DNA from: an uncultured Clostridia bacterium
GTDB taxonomy: Bacteria; Bacillota; Clostridia; TANB77; CAG-508
Length of the DNA stretch: 22,914 nucleotides
Reading direction: 5' to 3'
Assembly (NCBI GenBank): GCA_934167685.1
Contig: CAKPLQ010000023.1
Coordinates: forward strand, 1 to 22,914
The position numbers were made by a program, and so were the translations under genes. The notes beneath the pieces were generated by a model. It had not been told where the DNA came from. It worked only from the letters and a program-made list of their open reading frames with translations, and did no database searches. How positions within the stretch are numbered: the first letter of the stretch is position 1; every line of letters begins with the position of its first letter. Of this stretch, positions 6,562-14,168 are shown one piece after another.

Positions 6562-8562
6562 ATGGATAAAAAACAAGCAGAAAAAAGGATAAAAGAATTA
6601 AGAAAAACAGTGGAATACCATGCAAAAAAATACTATGATGATGATAAGCCCGAAATATCAGATTTTGAATATGATATGATGATGTTAGAATTAAGAACAT
6701 TAGAAAGTCAATATCCAGAATTAATTACTAAAAACTCTTTAACTCAAAAAGTTGGAGGAACAGTAAAGGAAGGTTTTAAAAAAGTAGAACATGAAGAACC
6801 ATTACAGAGTTTGCAAGATGTTTTTAATTTTGAAGAGATAGAGGCTTTTGATGAAAGAGTAAAAAAACAAGCTCAAGAAAATGGTATAGAAAATCCTAAA
6901 TATGTAGTAGAAACTAAAATAGATGGTTTATCTGCAGCATTAGAATATGTTGAAGGTAAGTTTGTTAGAGGTGCCACAAGAGGAAATGGTTTAGTAGGAG
7001 AAGATGTAACAGAAAATTTAAAAACAATAAAAACTATTCCACAAGAATTGCCAGAAAAAATAAATATTACAGTTAGAGGAGAAGTATTTATTTCTAAAAA
7101 TGATTTTGAAAAAATGAACCAAGAACGAGAAGAAAATGAAGAGGAATTGTTTGCAAATGCTCGAAATGCAGCTGCTGGTTCATTAAGACAGTTAGACAGT
7201 AATATTACCAAAAAAAGGCCTTTAGATATTTATATATTTAATGTTCAAAAAATAGAAGGAAAAGAATTTAATTCTCATTTTGAAGAATTAGAATTTCTTA
7301 ATAAGTTAGGGTTTAATGTTAATCCTGTAAGAATTTATTGTGATAATATAAAAGAAGTAATAAAAGCAATAAATAAAATTGGTGATGATAGAGAGAGTTT
7401 AACATTTGGGATTGATGGAGCCGTTGTAAAAGTAGATAATTTAAAATTAAGAGAAATAATGGGAACTACAAGCAAAGTTCCTAAATGGGCAATTGCGTAT
7501 AAATATCCACCAGAGCAAAAAGAAACTATTTTAAAAGATATAGTTTGCCAAGTTGGTAGAACTGGTGTAATGACGCCAATGGCTATACTAGAGCCAGTTA
7601 AAGTTGCAGGTTCTACAATTTCTAAAACTACACTTCATAATGAAGATTTTATAAAAGAAAAAGGATTAAAAATAGGAGATAAAGTAATAATTCAAAAGGC
7701 TGGAGATGTAATCCCTGAAATTGTTGAAGCTGTTGTTTCGAAAAGAACTGGAGAAGAAAAGGATTTCGAAATGCCAAAAGTATGTCCTGTATGTGGTGCA
7801 GAAGCGGTTAGAGAAGAAGGCGAAGCTGCTATTAGATGCACAGGGATAGAATGTCCCGCAAAATTATATAGAAATTTAGTGCATTTTGCATCAAGAGAAG
7901 CAATGAATATTGATGGGCTTGGAGAAAATATAATAGGTGTTTTATTGGATAAGAAAATGATTTCTAACATTGCAGATATATATGATTTAAAATTTGAAGA
8001 TATAGCATCATTAAAGAAAAATGGAAAAAAGTTTGCTCAAAATTTAGTTAATAGTATAAATGCAAGTAAAGAAAATGATTTATATAGACTAATTACAGCT
8101 TTAGGTATTAGACATGTTGGAGTAAAGGCAGCAAAAATTTTAGCTAAGAGATATGAAAATATGGATAATTTAGCAGAAGCTACTGTAGAAAGTTTGAGTA
8201 TGGTAGAGGAAATTGGTCCAATTGTGGCGAATAGTATAAGAGAGTTTTTTGAACAAGACCAAACTAAAGACTTACTAAAAAGATTAAAAGATGCAGGGGT
8301 TAATATGCAAAGGCAAAAGGAAGAGGATGAAGATGATAGATTTGCAGGAAAGACTTTTGTATTAACAGGAACTTTAGATAAATATTCGAGAGAAGAAGCA
8401 TCTAATCTAATAGAAAAATTTGGTGGTAAGACCTCAAGTTCTGTTTCTAAAAAGACGAGCTATTTATTAGCTGGAGAAGATGCAGGTAGTAAACTTACTA
8501 AAGCTCAAAGCTTAGGAGTACAAATTATTAGTGAGTCTGAATTTGATGATATGTGCAAATAA
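6562..8562 (+). CDS. ligA: NAD-dependent DNA ligase
   Basis: Seals nicks in replication and repair using NAD+. All domains are present in the normal order over 666 residues: the Ia and adenylation domains (about 1-315) with the lysine nucleophile Lys119 in ETKIDGLSA, an OB fold (about 318-400) with VGRTGVMTPMA, a zinc finger with Cys408, Cys411, Cys426 and Cys431, the helix-hairpin-helix region (about 440-580), and a C-terminal BRCT domain (about 588-666) with GKTFVLTGTLDKYSREEA. ATG 6562 follows an AAAGGA tract by about 13 bases. The gene starts directly after the sortase terminator; its promoter is not obvious. Nothing unusual is seen. Confidence 0.98.
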   Translation: MDKKQAEKRIKELRKTVEYHAKKYYDDDKPEISDFEYDMMMLELRTLESQYPELITKNSLTQKVGGTVKEGFKKVEHEEPLQSLQDVFNFEEIEAFDERVKKQAQENGIENPKYVVETKIDGLSAALEYVEGKFVRGATRGNGLVGEDVTENLKTIKTIPQELPEKINITVRGEVFISKNDFEKMNQEREENEEELFANARNAAAGSLRQLDSNITKKRPLDIYIFNVQKIEGKEFNSHFEELEFLNKLGFNVNPVRIYCDNIKEVIKAINKIGDDRESLTFGIDGAVVKVDNLKLREIMGTTSKVPKWAIAYKYPPEQKETILKDIVCQVGRTGVMTPMAILEPVKVAGSTISKTTLHNEDFIKEKGLKIGDKVIIQKAGDVIPEIVEAVVSKRTGEEKDFEMPKVCPVCGAEAVREEGEAAIRCTGIECPAKLYRNLVHFASREAMNIDGLGENIIGVLLDKKMISNIADIYDLKFEDIASLKKNGKKFAQNLVNSINASKENDLYRLITALGIRHVGVKAAKILAKRYENMDNLAEATVESLSMVEEIGPIVANSIREFFEQDQTKDLLKRLKDAGVNMQRQKEEDEDDRFAGKTFVLTGTLDKYSREEASNLIEKFGGKTSSSVSKKTSYLLAGEDAGSKLTKAQSLGVQIISESEFDDMCK

Positions 8563-8591
8563 TATGATTATTGGAAGGAATGAAAATAAAG

Positions 8592-8837
8592 ATGGAAAAT
8601 TATACTTTTGAAGATATGTGGTTAGACTTAAAAAATGGATATCAAATTTATTACACATATGTACGAAATAGATATGTTTTGTTTAAAACAGCTAAAAATT
8701 GTTATACTCAAAAGTTAATAACAGATAATCCCAAAAATCCTCAGCCTAGAATGACTATGCTTACTCTAAAAAGAGTTAAAGAAATTTTTCCTCATATGGA
8801 GGATATAGAGTACAAAGTTACGGGAGGAATTGAGTAA
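8592..8837 (+). CDS. Small protein of unknown function coupled to folD
   Basis: I do not recognise this 81-residue protein. It is rich in aromatic residues (YQIYYTYVRNRYVLF near residues 17-31), has no membrane helix or signal peptide, and contains a proline-rich stretch around residues 46-53. ATG 8592 is preferred over ATG 8580 because GGAAGG (8573-8578) is too close to the latter. The gene lies 29 bases after ligA, and its TAA overlaps the folD ATG by one base, so its translation is probably coupled to FolD. Its position between ligA and folD suggests a conserved, ordinary cytoplasmic protein, but no function can be assigned. Confidence 0.75.
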   Translation: MENYTFEDMWLDLKNGYQIYYTYVRNRYVLFKTAKNCYTQKLITDNPKNPQPRMTMLTLKRVKEIFPHMEDIEYKVTGGIE

Positions 8838-9688
8838 TGGAATTAATAGATGGAAAAAAACTAGCAGGTGAAATTAGAGCAGATTTGAAAATAAAATGTG
8901 ATGAACTAAAACGAAAAGGAATAAAACCAAAATTTGCAGTAATAATGGTAGGAAATAATAAAGCATCTCAAATATATGTAAGAAATAAAAGCAGAGTAGC
9001 AGAACAAGTGGGGATAGAATTTGTAGAGTATTTATTAGATGGAAATATAAAACAACAAGAATTAATAGAACAAATTAATTCATTAAATGGAGATAAATCA
9101 ATACATGGTATATTGTTACAAAGTCCTATTCCTGAACACTTAGACATAAATGAGGCATTTAGAACAATAGCACCAGAAAAAGATGTAGATGGATTTAATC
9201 CTATAAATGTTGGAAAATTATGTTTAAACCAGGATACATTTGTATCATGTACTCCATATGGAATTATGAAGATGTTTGATGCATATAATATTGATTTAAC
9301 AGGAAAAAATGTGGTAATTTTAGGAAGAAGCAATATTGTCGGTAAACCATTAATTCAATGTTGTTTAAATAAAAATGCAACAGTAACAGTTTGCCATTCA
9401 AAAACAAGTGATATAAAAAAGTATACTAAAGAAGCTGATGTAGTTATAGTTGCAATTGGAAAATCAAAATTTCTAACAGTAGATATGATAAAAGACGGAG
9501 CAGTTATAATTGATGTTGGAATAAATAGAAATGATGATGGTAAAATAATAGGAGATGTTGATTTTGAAAATGTTAGTAAAAAAGCTAGTTATATAACACC
9601 AGTTCCGGGGGGAGTTGGACCTATGACAATAGCAATGCTAATGAATAATGTGATAAAAGCTGCTAATGAGAGTGGTGGAAATAAATAG
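8837..9688 (+). CDS. folD: Bifunctional methylenetetrahydrofolate dehydrogenase / methenyltetrahydrofolate cyclohydrolase
   Basis: Interconverts 5,10-methylene-, methenyl- and 10-formyl-tetrahydrofolate with NADP+, feeding purine and formyl-methionine synthesis. At 283 residues it has normal length. The active-site YVRNK motif holds Tyr47 and Lys51; LLQSPIPEHLD, EKDVDGFNPINVGKL, the nucleotide-binding GRSNIVGKPL and the C-terminal PVPGGVGPMTIAMLM are all intact. Its ATG overlaps the TAA of the upstream small gene by one base, with GGGAGGA 8 bases before it, a sign of translational coupling in the ligA-small gene-folD operon. Confidence 0.98.
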   Translation: MELIDGKKLAGEIRADLKIKCDELKRKGIKPKFAVIMVGNNKASQIYVRNKSRVAEQVGIEFVEYLLDGNIKQQELIEQINSLNGDKSIHGILLQSPIPEHLDINEAFRTIAPEKDVDGFNPINVGKLCLNQDTFVSCTPYGIMKMFDAYNIDLTGKNVVILGRSNIVGKPLIQCCLNKNATVTVCHSKTSDIKKYTKEADVVIVAIGKSKFLTVDMIKDGAVIIDVGINRNDDGKIIGDVDFENVSKKASYITPVPGGVGPMTIAMLMNNVIKAANESGGNK

Positions 9689-9695
9689 GTTTAGG

Positions 9696-9741
9696 GGCAT
9701 ATGTAGATAAATAATATCTATATATGTCTTTTATTGTTTTT
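9696..9741 (+). terminator. Terminator between folD and dprA
   Basis: A 14-bp stem (9696-9709 with 9715-9728, two G-T pairs), a 5-base loop and a T-rich tail to about 9741. Because the dprA ribosome binding site begins right after it, dprA may depend on read-through or an unseen promoter. Confidence 0.7.
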
Positions 9742-9758
9742 AGAAAGGAATGAATATA

Positions 9759-10397
9759 ATGCAAATAGAGGAAATATTAATAGATTCAAAAGAATATCCA
9801 GAAAAATTAAAAAATATATATGACTCGCCTAAAAAGTTATATGTGATAGGAAATAAGAATTTATTGTATAAAAAAGGGATTGCTATAGTGGGAACAAGGG
9901 ATGCTACAGCATATGGAAAAAAGGTGGCATATGATTTTGCAAAAGAATTAAGTGAAAATGATATTGTTGTAATTAGTGGGTTAGCATTAGGAATTGATAC
10001 ATATGCTCATATTGGCGCATTAAAAGGAGGAACAATTGCAGTATTAGGAAGCGGAATTGATCAGATTTATCCAAAAGAAAATGTCGAATTAGCTAGAGAA
10101 ATCCTAAAAAATAATAGTTGTATAATATCTGAATATCCATTAGGAAGCAAACCAGAAAGATTACATTTTCCGCAAAGAAATAGGATTATAAGTGGTTTAG
10201 GAGAAGGAGTATTAGTTGTTGAAGCAAACAAAAAGAGTGGAGCTCTGATAACGGCAGAATTTGCTTTAGAACAAGGAAAAGAAGTTTTTGTAGTTCCAGG
10301 TGATATAAGGAAACCGCAAAGTGAAGGAACTAATAAGTTAATACAAGATGGAGCTATGCTTGTAACAGTAGGAAAAGAAATATTAGAAAATATTTAG
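9759..10397 (+). CDS. dprA: DNA-processing protein DprA/Smf, minimal form
   Basis: DprA binds incoming single-stranded DNA and loads RecA in natural transformation. The Rossmann-like core is clear: IAIVGTRDATAYG, VVISGLALGIDTYAHIGAL, VLGSGIDQIYP, the FPQRNRIISGL signature, and KKSGALITAEFALEQG. At about 212 residues it is only the Rossmann domain plus a short N-terminal segment; the N-terminal SAM-like and C-terminal winged-helix (DML1) domains of longer homologues are absent. ATG 9759 is preferred over ATG 9750, which abuts the AAAGGA site. A strong promoter for the next gene begins 10 bases after the stop codon. Confidence 0.92.
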   Translation: MQIEEILIDSKEYPEKLKNIYDSPKKLYVIGNKNLLYKKGIAIVGTRDATAYGKKVAYDFAKELSENDIVVISGLALGIDTYAHIGALKGGTIAVLGSGIDQIYPKENVELAREILKNNSCIISEYPLGSKPERLHFPQRNRIISGLGEGVLVVEANKKSGALITAEFALEQGKEVFVVPGDIRKPQSEGTNKLIQDGAMLVTVGKEILENI

Positions 10398-10406
10398 GAA
10401 TCTGTC

Positions 10407-10435
10407 TTGAAAATAAATAAAAAAATGTGTATACT
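10407..10435 (+). promoter_or_regulatory. Promoter of the DnaB-like helicase gene
   Basis: TTGAAA (10407-10412), a 17-base spacer and TATACT (10430-10435). It ends 34 bases before ATG 10470, which rules out the upstream TTG at 10407 as a start. Confidence 0.75.
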
Positions 10436-10469
10436 AAAAAATAAGAAATACAGAAGAGGGGGAGAAATA

Positions 10470-12275
10470 ATGGAGAATAGAGGAATAGAAAGTTTAAAAA
10501 AGTTAATAAATAGAATTGAGATTACAGATGAAAACAAAGAAGAGATTGAACAAATAAATCGTTATATAAATGAAAAAAATTATAAGAGAGCAATAGAAGT
10601 ATTAGAACAATTAAAAAATAGAGGTAATATAAAATTACTTAGTTTATCTTCTCAACGAAATGAGCCAATAAATGAAGATGAAGAAAGAATATTTAATGAA
10701 GAGTTTATACCAGAAGAAATTGAAGAAGAAGAGCAAGAAGAAAAAAATGAAATATATCCCAAAGAATTATTAAATAGAGAATTAGAAGAAAAATATATTG
10801 GATTATTGTTAGAAAATCCAAAAGCAATATCAATGTATTATATTCTTCATGAAGACTGTTATTTTGAAAGTGATAATTTGCTAAATTTATATAAAAGTAT
10901 ATTATTTACAGAAGGACAAGCCTATGCACCACAAATTGCCAAAAATGAATTTAATTTTGCAAAAGAAGATGCTGAAACATATAAACAAAAAATAGAACTA
11001 AAAGAAAAAATTAGACAAGGAAATTATGATTTTGAAAATACATATGTAGAGTTAAGAAAATTATTTGAAATAAGAAAGAATTATTTATCAAGTCCTATAA
11101 AAGAGACACAAAGAGAGATTATTGATATACTGAAATATGAATTATATAATCAAATGACAATTGAAGAAGTTAAAGATGCAATAGTACAAATAACAACAAC
11201 AGAAAAATTTAAAAGAGCAGTGTTGAGTAATAATATTACGAGTTTTTTATTATCTGGTGATAATAGTTTAACAAGTGGTTTAGAATTACCTTTTCCAATT
11301 TTAAGTGATGTTTTTAAAGGAATAAGAAAAGGAGAAACAATGGCATATGCTATGCCATCAAATGCAGGAAAAAGTAGGTTTACAATAAATTTAGCAGCGT
11401 ATATAGCATTTATTCATAATAAGAAAGTGTTAATAATTTCAAATGAAATGTCAGAAGAAAAAATGAAATTGTGTTTAATAACAACTGTTTTAAATAATAA
11501 GGAAATACAAAAATTGCACAGTCAGAATATGAGAAAAACAGAAGGAGAGCTTTTGGAATTTAAGTTTAGACCTGACCAGGGAATTGATGTATTAACAGAT
11601 GATGAGGGCTTTGTTGTTAGAAATCAAAATGAGTCACAAGAAGCATTTGCTAAAAGACTTATGCAAATCTCTGATGAGTTTAGAAAAACAATTAATGTTA
11701 CTAATTGGATTGATAAACAAATAAAAAATTCTATATATTTTGTAAATATAACAAATCATACAAATGAAGAATTGGAAAAAGTTATTTTGAATTATTATTA
11801 TAAAGAAAAGATTGAGTATATGTTTTATGATACTTTAAAAACAGATACAGAAAATATTGGTAATGGTGAGGAATTGAAAAAAACTGCAACTATACTTTCT
11901 AATTTAGCTCAAAACTTAAATATCTTTATTGCATCATCTTTACAGTTAACCGAAAGCAGTACATTACCAATAAATTTAAATATTAATGATTTAGCTGTAA
12001 GTAGAACTGTAAAAGAGGTTTTAGATACTTTATGCTTAATAAAACAAATACATAATGAAGATTTAGGTAAATATGAATATTCTTTAGAAGAAGTTGATAC
12101 AGAGTTTTTGGATTTGAAAAAATATAAAGACCCAGATGTAAGATATTATGCATGTGTTGTTGATAAAAATAGGGCAGGAGCTAAGCCTAAGGTATTATTT
12201 AGATTAAACTTAGCTTATAATATGTGGGAAGAACTAGGATATTTAAGATTAAAATCAATAAAAGAAAATAATTAA
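10470..12275 (+). CDS. Divergent DnaB-like replicative helicase / RecA-fold ATPase
   Basis: A 601-residue protein with the plan of DnaB but a divergent sequence. Residues 1-65 are helical, 66-100 are very acidic (EEIEEEEQEEK), and 104-145 resemble the DnaB N-terminal domain (LLENPKA, then YFESDNLLNLYKSI). The ATPase domain begins near 260: Walker A is AMPSNAGKS (294-302), the catalytic glutamate lies in ISNEMSEE (about 326), and Walker B is MFYDTLKTD (Asp454). The C-terminal VDKNRAGAKPKVLF followed by NMWEEL resembles the DnaB arginine-finger and terminal segment. ATG 10470 follows an AGAGGGGGAG site. It could be the replicative helicase of a divergent lineage or a specialised paralogue next to dprA; the acidic N-terminal extension is unusual for DnaB. 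Fold assignment is confident, precise role is not. Confidence 0.75.
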   Translation: MENRGIESLKKLINRIEITDENKEEIEQINRYINEKNYKRAIEVLEQLKNRGNIKLLSLSSQRNEPINEDEERIFNEEFIPEEIEEEEQEEKNEIYPKELLNRELEEKYIGLLLENPKAISMYYILHEDCYFESDNLLNLYKSILFTEGQAYAPQIAKNEFNFAKEDAETYKQKIELKEKIRQGNYDFENTYVELRKLFEIRKNYLSSPIKETQREIIDILKYELYNQMTIEEVKDAIVQITTTEKFKRAVLSNNITSFLLSGDNSLTSGLELPFPILSDVFKGIRKGETMAYAMPSNAGKSRFTINLAAYIAFIHNKKVLIISNEMSEEKMKLCLITTVLNNKEIQKLHSQNMRKTEGELLEFKFRPDQGIDVLTDDEGFVVRNQNESQEAFAKRLMQISDEFRKTINVTNWIDKQIKNSIYFVNITNHTNEELEKVILNYYYKEKIEYMFYDTLKTDTENIGNGEELKKTATILSNLAQNLNIFIASSLQLTESSTLPINLNINDLAVSRTVKEVLDTLCLIKQIHNEDLGKYEYSLEEVDTEFLDLKKYKDPDVRYYACVVDKNRAGAKPKVLFRLNLAYNMWEELGYLRLKSIKENN

Positions 12276-12306
12276 AAGGTTTTAGAAGAGCCTTTTAATT
12301 ATTTTA
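12269..12306 (+). terminator. Terminator containing the helicase stop codon
   Basis: Perfect 11-bp stem (12269-12279 with 12291-12301) followed by TTTTATAAT. The TAA stop (12273-12275) is inside the left arm. Confidence 0.75.
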
Positions 12307-12312
12307 TAATAT

Positions 12313-12333
12313 AGTTATAGCACAACTATAACT
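12313..12333. repeat. Perfect 8-bp inverted repeat, possible operator
   Basis: AGTTATAG (12313-12320) and CTATAACT (12326-12333) around CACAA. It lies between the helicase terminator and the promoter of the McrB-N-like gene, about 52 bases upstream of its -35 box; no cognate regulator is visible. Confidence 0.4.
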
Positions 12334-12385
12334 GATTAAATAAAACAAAACTATATAGAATATATAAAAAAACACATAAAATGTA

Positions 12386-12414
12386 TTGACGAATATAAAA
12401 AATGATGATAATAT
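12386..12414 (+). promoter_or_regulatory. Promoter of the McrB-N-like gene
   Basis: TTGACG (12386-12391) with TAATAT (12409-12414) at 17 bases, or GATAAT (12407-12412) at 15 bases. It ends about 38 bases before the start codon. Confidence 0.6.
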
Positions 12415-12452
12415 TTAGATGAAATATATTTCAAATTGAAGGAAGAGGTTAT

Positions 12453-13136
12453 ATGAATAAACAATTTAAAAGTAAATCAGAATTATTTTATTATTTAATG
12501 CATGGTTATATGTATATGTTAGAGGATGTTCCAACGAAAAAAGGAATTCAAAAGAGACTTAAGGACAACGAATTAGAACAGAGCTTAAAGAGTCAAATAA
12601 GTGAACAGTTAAAAATCGATGGTTTGGGAGTGGAATTGAAGCTTGGTCCAGCTTATAATCGTACGGAAAATCCCTGGATTCAGCTATATACATCAGAAAA
12701 TAAAAGTGGAACTAAGGGTAGATATGTTGGAATCTCATTTGAAAGAGATAAAAATGAAGTAGAGCTATGGATTGGATTTGGAAGAACTGCAAAAAAACAA
12801 GCTGAAATATTAGAATTGGCTAAAGATTATCGAATTAAATATTCTTTTATAGAATCAGAATTGAAAAATAATTTTAAATATAATGAAAATTGTTATGATG
12901 CTATTATTATAGAAAAGAAAATTAATATTAAAGATTTTAAAGATAGTGAATTTGAAGAAGACTTAATATATATAACAAATTTATATAAAGAGTATGAGTC
13001 AAGATATGGAAATGCTGTATTTAACAATCTTAGTACTAATGAAATAACTTATGAGGAAATAAATGAAAGAATGTTACAGTTAATTGAAGAAGTTGGAGAA
13101 TTATCTAAAGCAATTAGAGAATTAGGAAAAAAATAA
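12453..13136 (+). CDS. McrB N-terminal-like (DUF3578/MrcB_N) protein with MazG-like tail
   Basis: A 227-residue protein. Residues about 15-190 resemble the DUF3578/MrcB_N domain seen at the N-terminus of McrB-type restriction proteins: LGPAYNRTENPWIQLYTSE (64-82), then KGRYVGISFERDKNEVELWIGFG, then a helical part ending LYKEYESRYGN. The usual GTPase/AAA domain of McrB is absent. The last ~28 residues (NERMLQLIEEVGELSKAIREL) look like the first helix of a MazG-type nucleotide pyrophosphohydrolase with its EExxE motif, but no second half of such a domain follows. ATG 12453 has GGAAGAGG 4 bases upstream. It has its own promoter and precedes an S/M methylase operon, so a role in recognising modified DNA or sensing infection is inferred. 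The domain call is by eye and needs a profile search. Confidence 0.6.
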   Translation: MNKQFKSKSELFYYLMHGYMYMLEDVPTKKGIQKRLKDNELEQSLKSQISEQLKIDGLGVELKLGPAYNRTENPWIQLYTSENKSGTKGRYVGISFERDKNEVELWIGFGRTAKKQAEILELAKDYRIKYSFIESELKNNFKYNENCYDAIIIEKKINIKDFKDSEFEEDLIYITNLYKEYESRYGNAVFNNLSTNEITYEEINERMLQLIEEVGELSKAIRELGKK

Positions 13137-13146
13137 TTTTAAAATA

Positions 13147-13175
13147 TTGACAATAAATATCAAAAGAGTTATACT
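13147..13175 (+). promoter_or_regulatory. Near-perfect promoter of the S/M operon
   Basis: TTGACA (13147-13152), 17-base spacer, TATACT (13170-13175). It lies about 170 bases before the first gene, leaving a long, structured leader. Confidence 0.8.
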
Positions 13176-13195
13176 CTTCCTGGAACAAAAAGAAA

Positions 13196-13299
13196 AAGTT
13201 CTAAATAAGTAGCGTTATTTAGAACTTAGATAAATACTTTGTAAGCATTTATGTTACAAACTTATTATAACACGAAATATAGAAAAATGCAAAGTATTT
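13196..13299 (+). promoter_or_regulatory. Hairpin-rich leader of the S/M operon
   Basis: Three nested or adjacent structures follow the promoter. A perfect 13-bp hairpin (13196-13208 with 13215-13227, 6-base loop) comes first. Then 10-base arms 13232-13241 and 13290-13299 enclose a small TTTGTAA/TTACAAA hairpin near 13239-13259. No T-run follows the first hairpin, so it is not a simple terminator. It could be an operator, attenuator or small RNA; no known riboswitch is recognised. Confidence 0.5.
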
Positions 13300-13348
13300 A
13301 CATTAAATTCTTTTTGGAACTTTAAACGAAAGGAGGAAAAGTTACCAA

Positions 13349-13570
13349 ATGGCTAAATATATAGTAAACAAAAGAGCTCAAAATAAAAATGGTTGTCATA
13401 AAATACATATTAATACTTGTAAAAGATGTCCACAAGAAGATAATCAAATAGATTTGGGAAAATGTATGTGTCCAATTGAAGCCAAAAGCAGAGCTAAAGA
13501 ATACTTTAAAGTGGTAAATGGTTGTAAATACTGTTGCAATGAAATTTTCTTTAAGAAAAATCAAGAATAA
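13349..13570 (+). CDS. Small cysteine-rich protein of unknown function
   Basis: A 73-residue basic protein with seven cysteines. The pattern HKIHINTCKRCP, then DLGKC, then VVNGCKYCCNE recalls a widespread family of small proteins with the HxxHxxxC and NGCxYC motifs whose role I cannot name. The cysteines may bind a metal. ATG 13349 follows AAAGGAGG by 12 bases. It is the first gene of the operon with the S and M genes (16-base gap to S), so it may assist the modification system, though this is only guilt by association. Confidence 0.7.
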   Translation: MAKYIVNKRAQNKNGCHKIHINTCKRCPQEDNQIDLGKCMCPIEAKSRAKEYFKVVNGCKYCCNEIFFKKNQE

Positions 13571-13586
13571 AAGAAAGAAGGAATAT

Positions 13587-14168
13587 ATGAAGTTAGAGGA
13601 AATGGCTCAAGTAATGATTGGCGTTTTAACCAAGAGAGAAAAAGACAATAATGGAGAAAATAGTTATGAGCTATTTTCTCTAAAGAATTACGAGGAAAAA
13701 AATACATATGAAGAATTAAAAACAAATAAAAACTTAAGTGATAAATTAGCACAAAATGGGGATTTATTATTTCGTTTATTGGCGCCAAATAAAATTATTT
13801 ATGTAGATGAAAATATAGAAGGAAAACTTATTCCGTCGCAATTCTGTATAATAAGAACAGATAGGAAAAAAATTAGTCCAATAGTATTAAAATGGTATTT
13901 AGAATCTGATAAAAATCAATCAGTTATGGAATCATTAATAACAGGCTCTATAATAAAATCAATGACAGTAACTGAATTAAAAAAAATAGAAATACCTAAT
14001 ATTGCAATTGAAAATCAATTAGAAATGGAAAAATTAATTAACTTATGGGAAAGAGAAAGGATAGTTTTTGATAACATTTTAAAAAAGAAAGAAAAGATAT
14101 ATAATTGGTATTTAGAACAAATGGTAAATAAAGGAGTAATTGCAAATGAATCAAAAACAGGTGAATAA
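13587..14168 (+). CDS. Half-length type I restriction-modification specificity subunit (HsdS-like)
   Basis: HsdS subunits choose the DNA sequence methylated by HsdM. This 193-residue protein carries a single target-recognition domain (about 1-150, with NGDLLFRLLAPNKIIYVDE, then VLKWYLESD, then TGSIIKSMTVTELKKIEIPN) and one C-terminal coiled-coil segment (NQLEMEKLINLWERERIVFDNILKKKEK). Full HsdS has two recognition domains, so this would act as a dimer and recognise a symmetric or split palindromic site. ATG 13587 follows AAGAAGGA by 4 bases; the frame is open further back but only inside the preceding gene. It overlaps the M gene by 23 bases, implying coupled translation. Confidence 0.85.
   Translation: MKLEEMAQVMIGVLTKREKDNNGENSYELFSLKNYEEKNTYEELKTNKNLSDKLAQNGDLLFRLLAPNKIIYVDENIEGKLIPSQFCIIRTDRKKISPIVLKWYLESDKNQSVMESLITGSIIKSMTVTELKKIEIPNIAIENQLEMEKLINLWERERIVFDNILKKKEKIYNWYLEQMVNKGVIANESKTGE

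Noticed and set aside
10407..10469. Upstream TTG start for the DnaB-like helicase
   Set aside because: The TTG is the -35 box of a consensus promoter, and the extra 21 residues are low complexity.
13196..13227. Perfect hairpin read as a terminator
   Set aside because: There is no T-run after the right arm and it sits 21 bases after a strong promoter.
13518..13586. Longer S-subunit frame starting inside the small cysteine-rich gene
   Set aside because: The extra residues lie in another frame of a well-supported gene and ATG 13587 has a good ribosome binding site.
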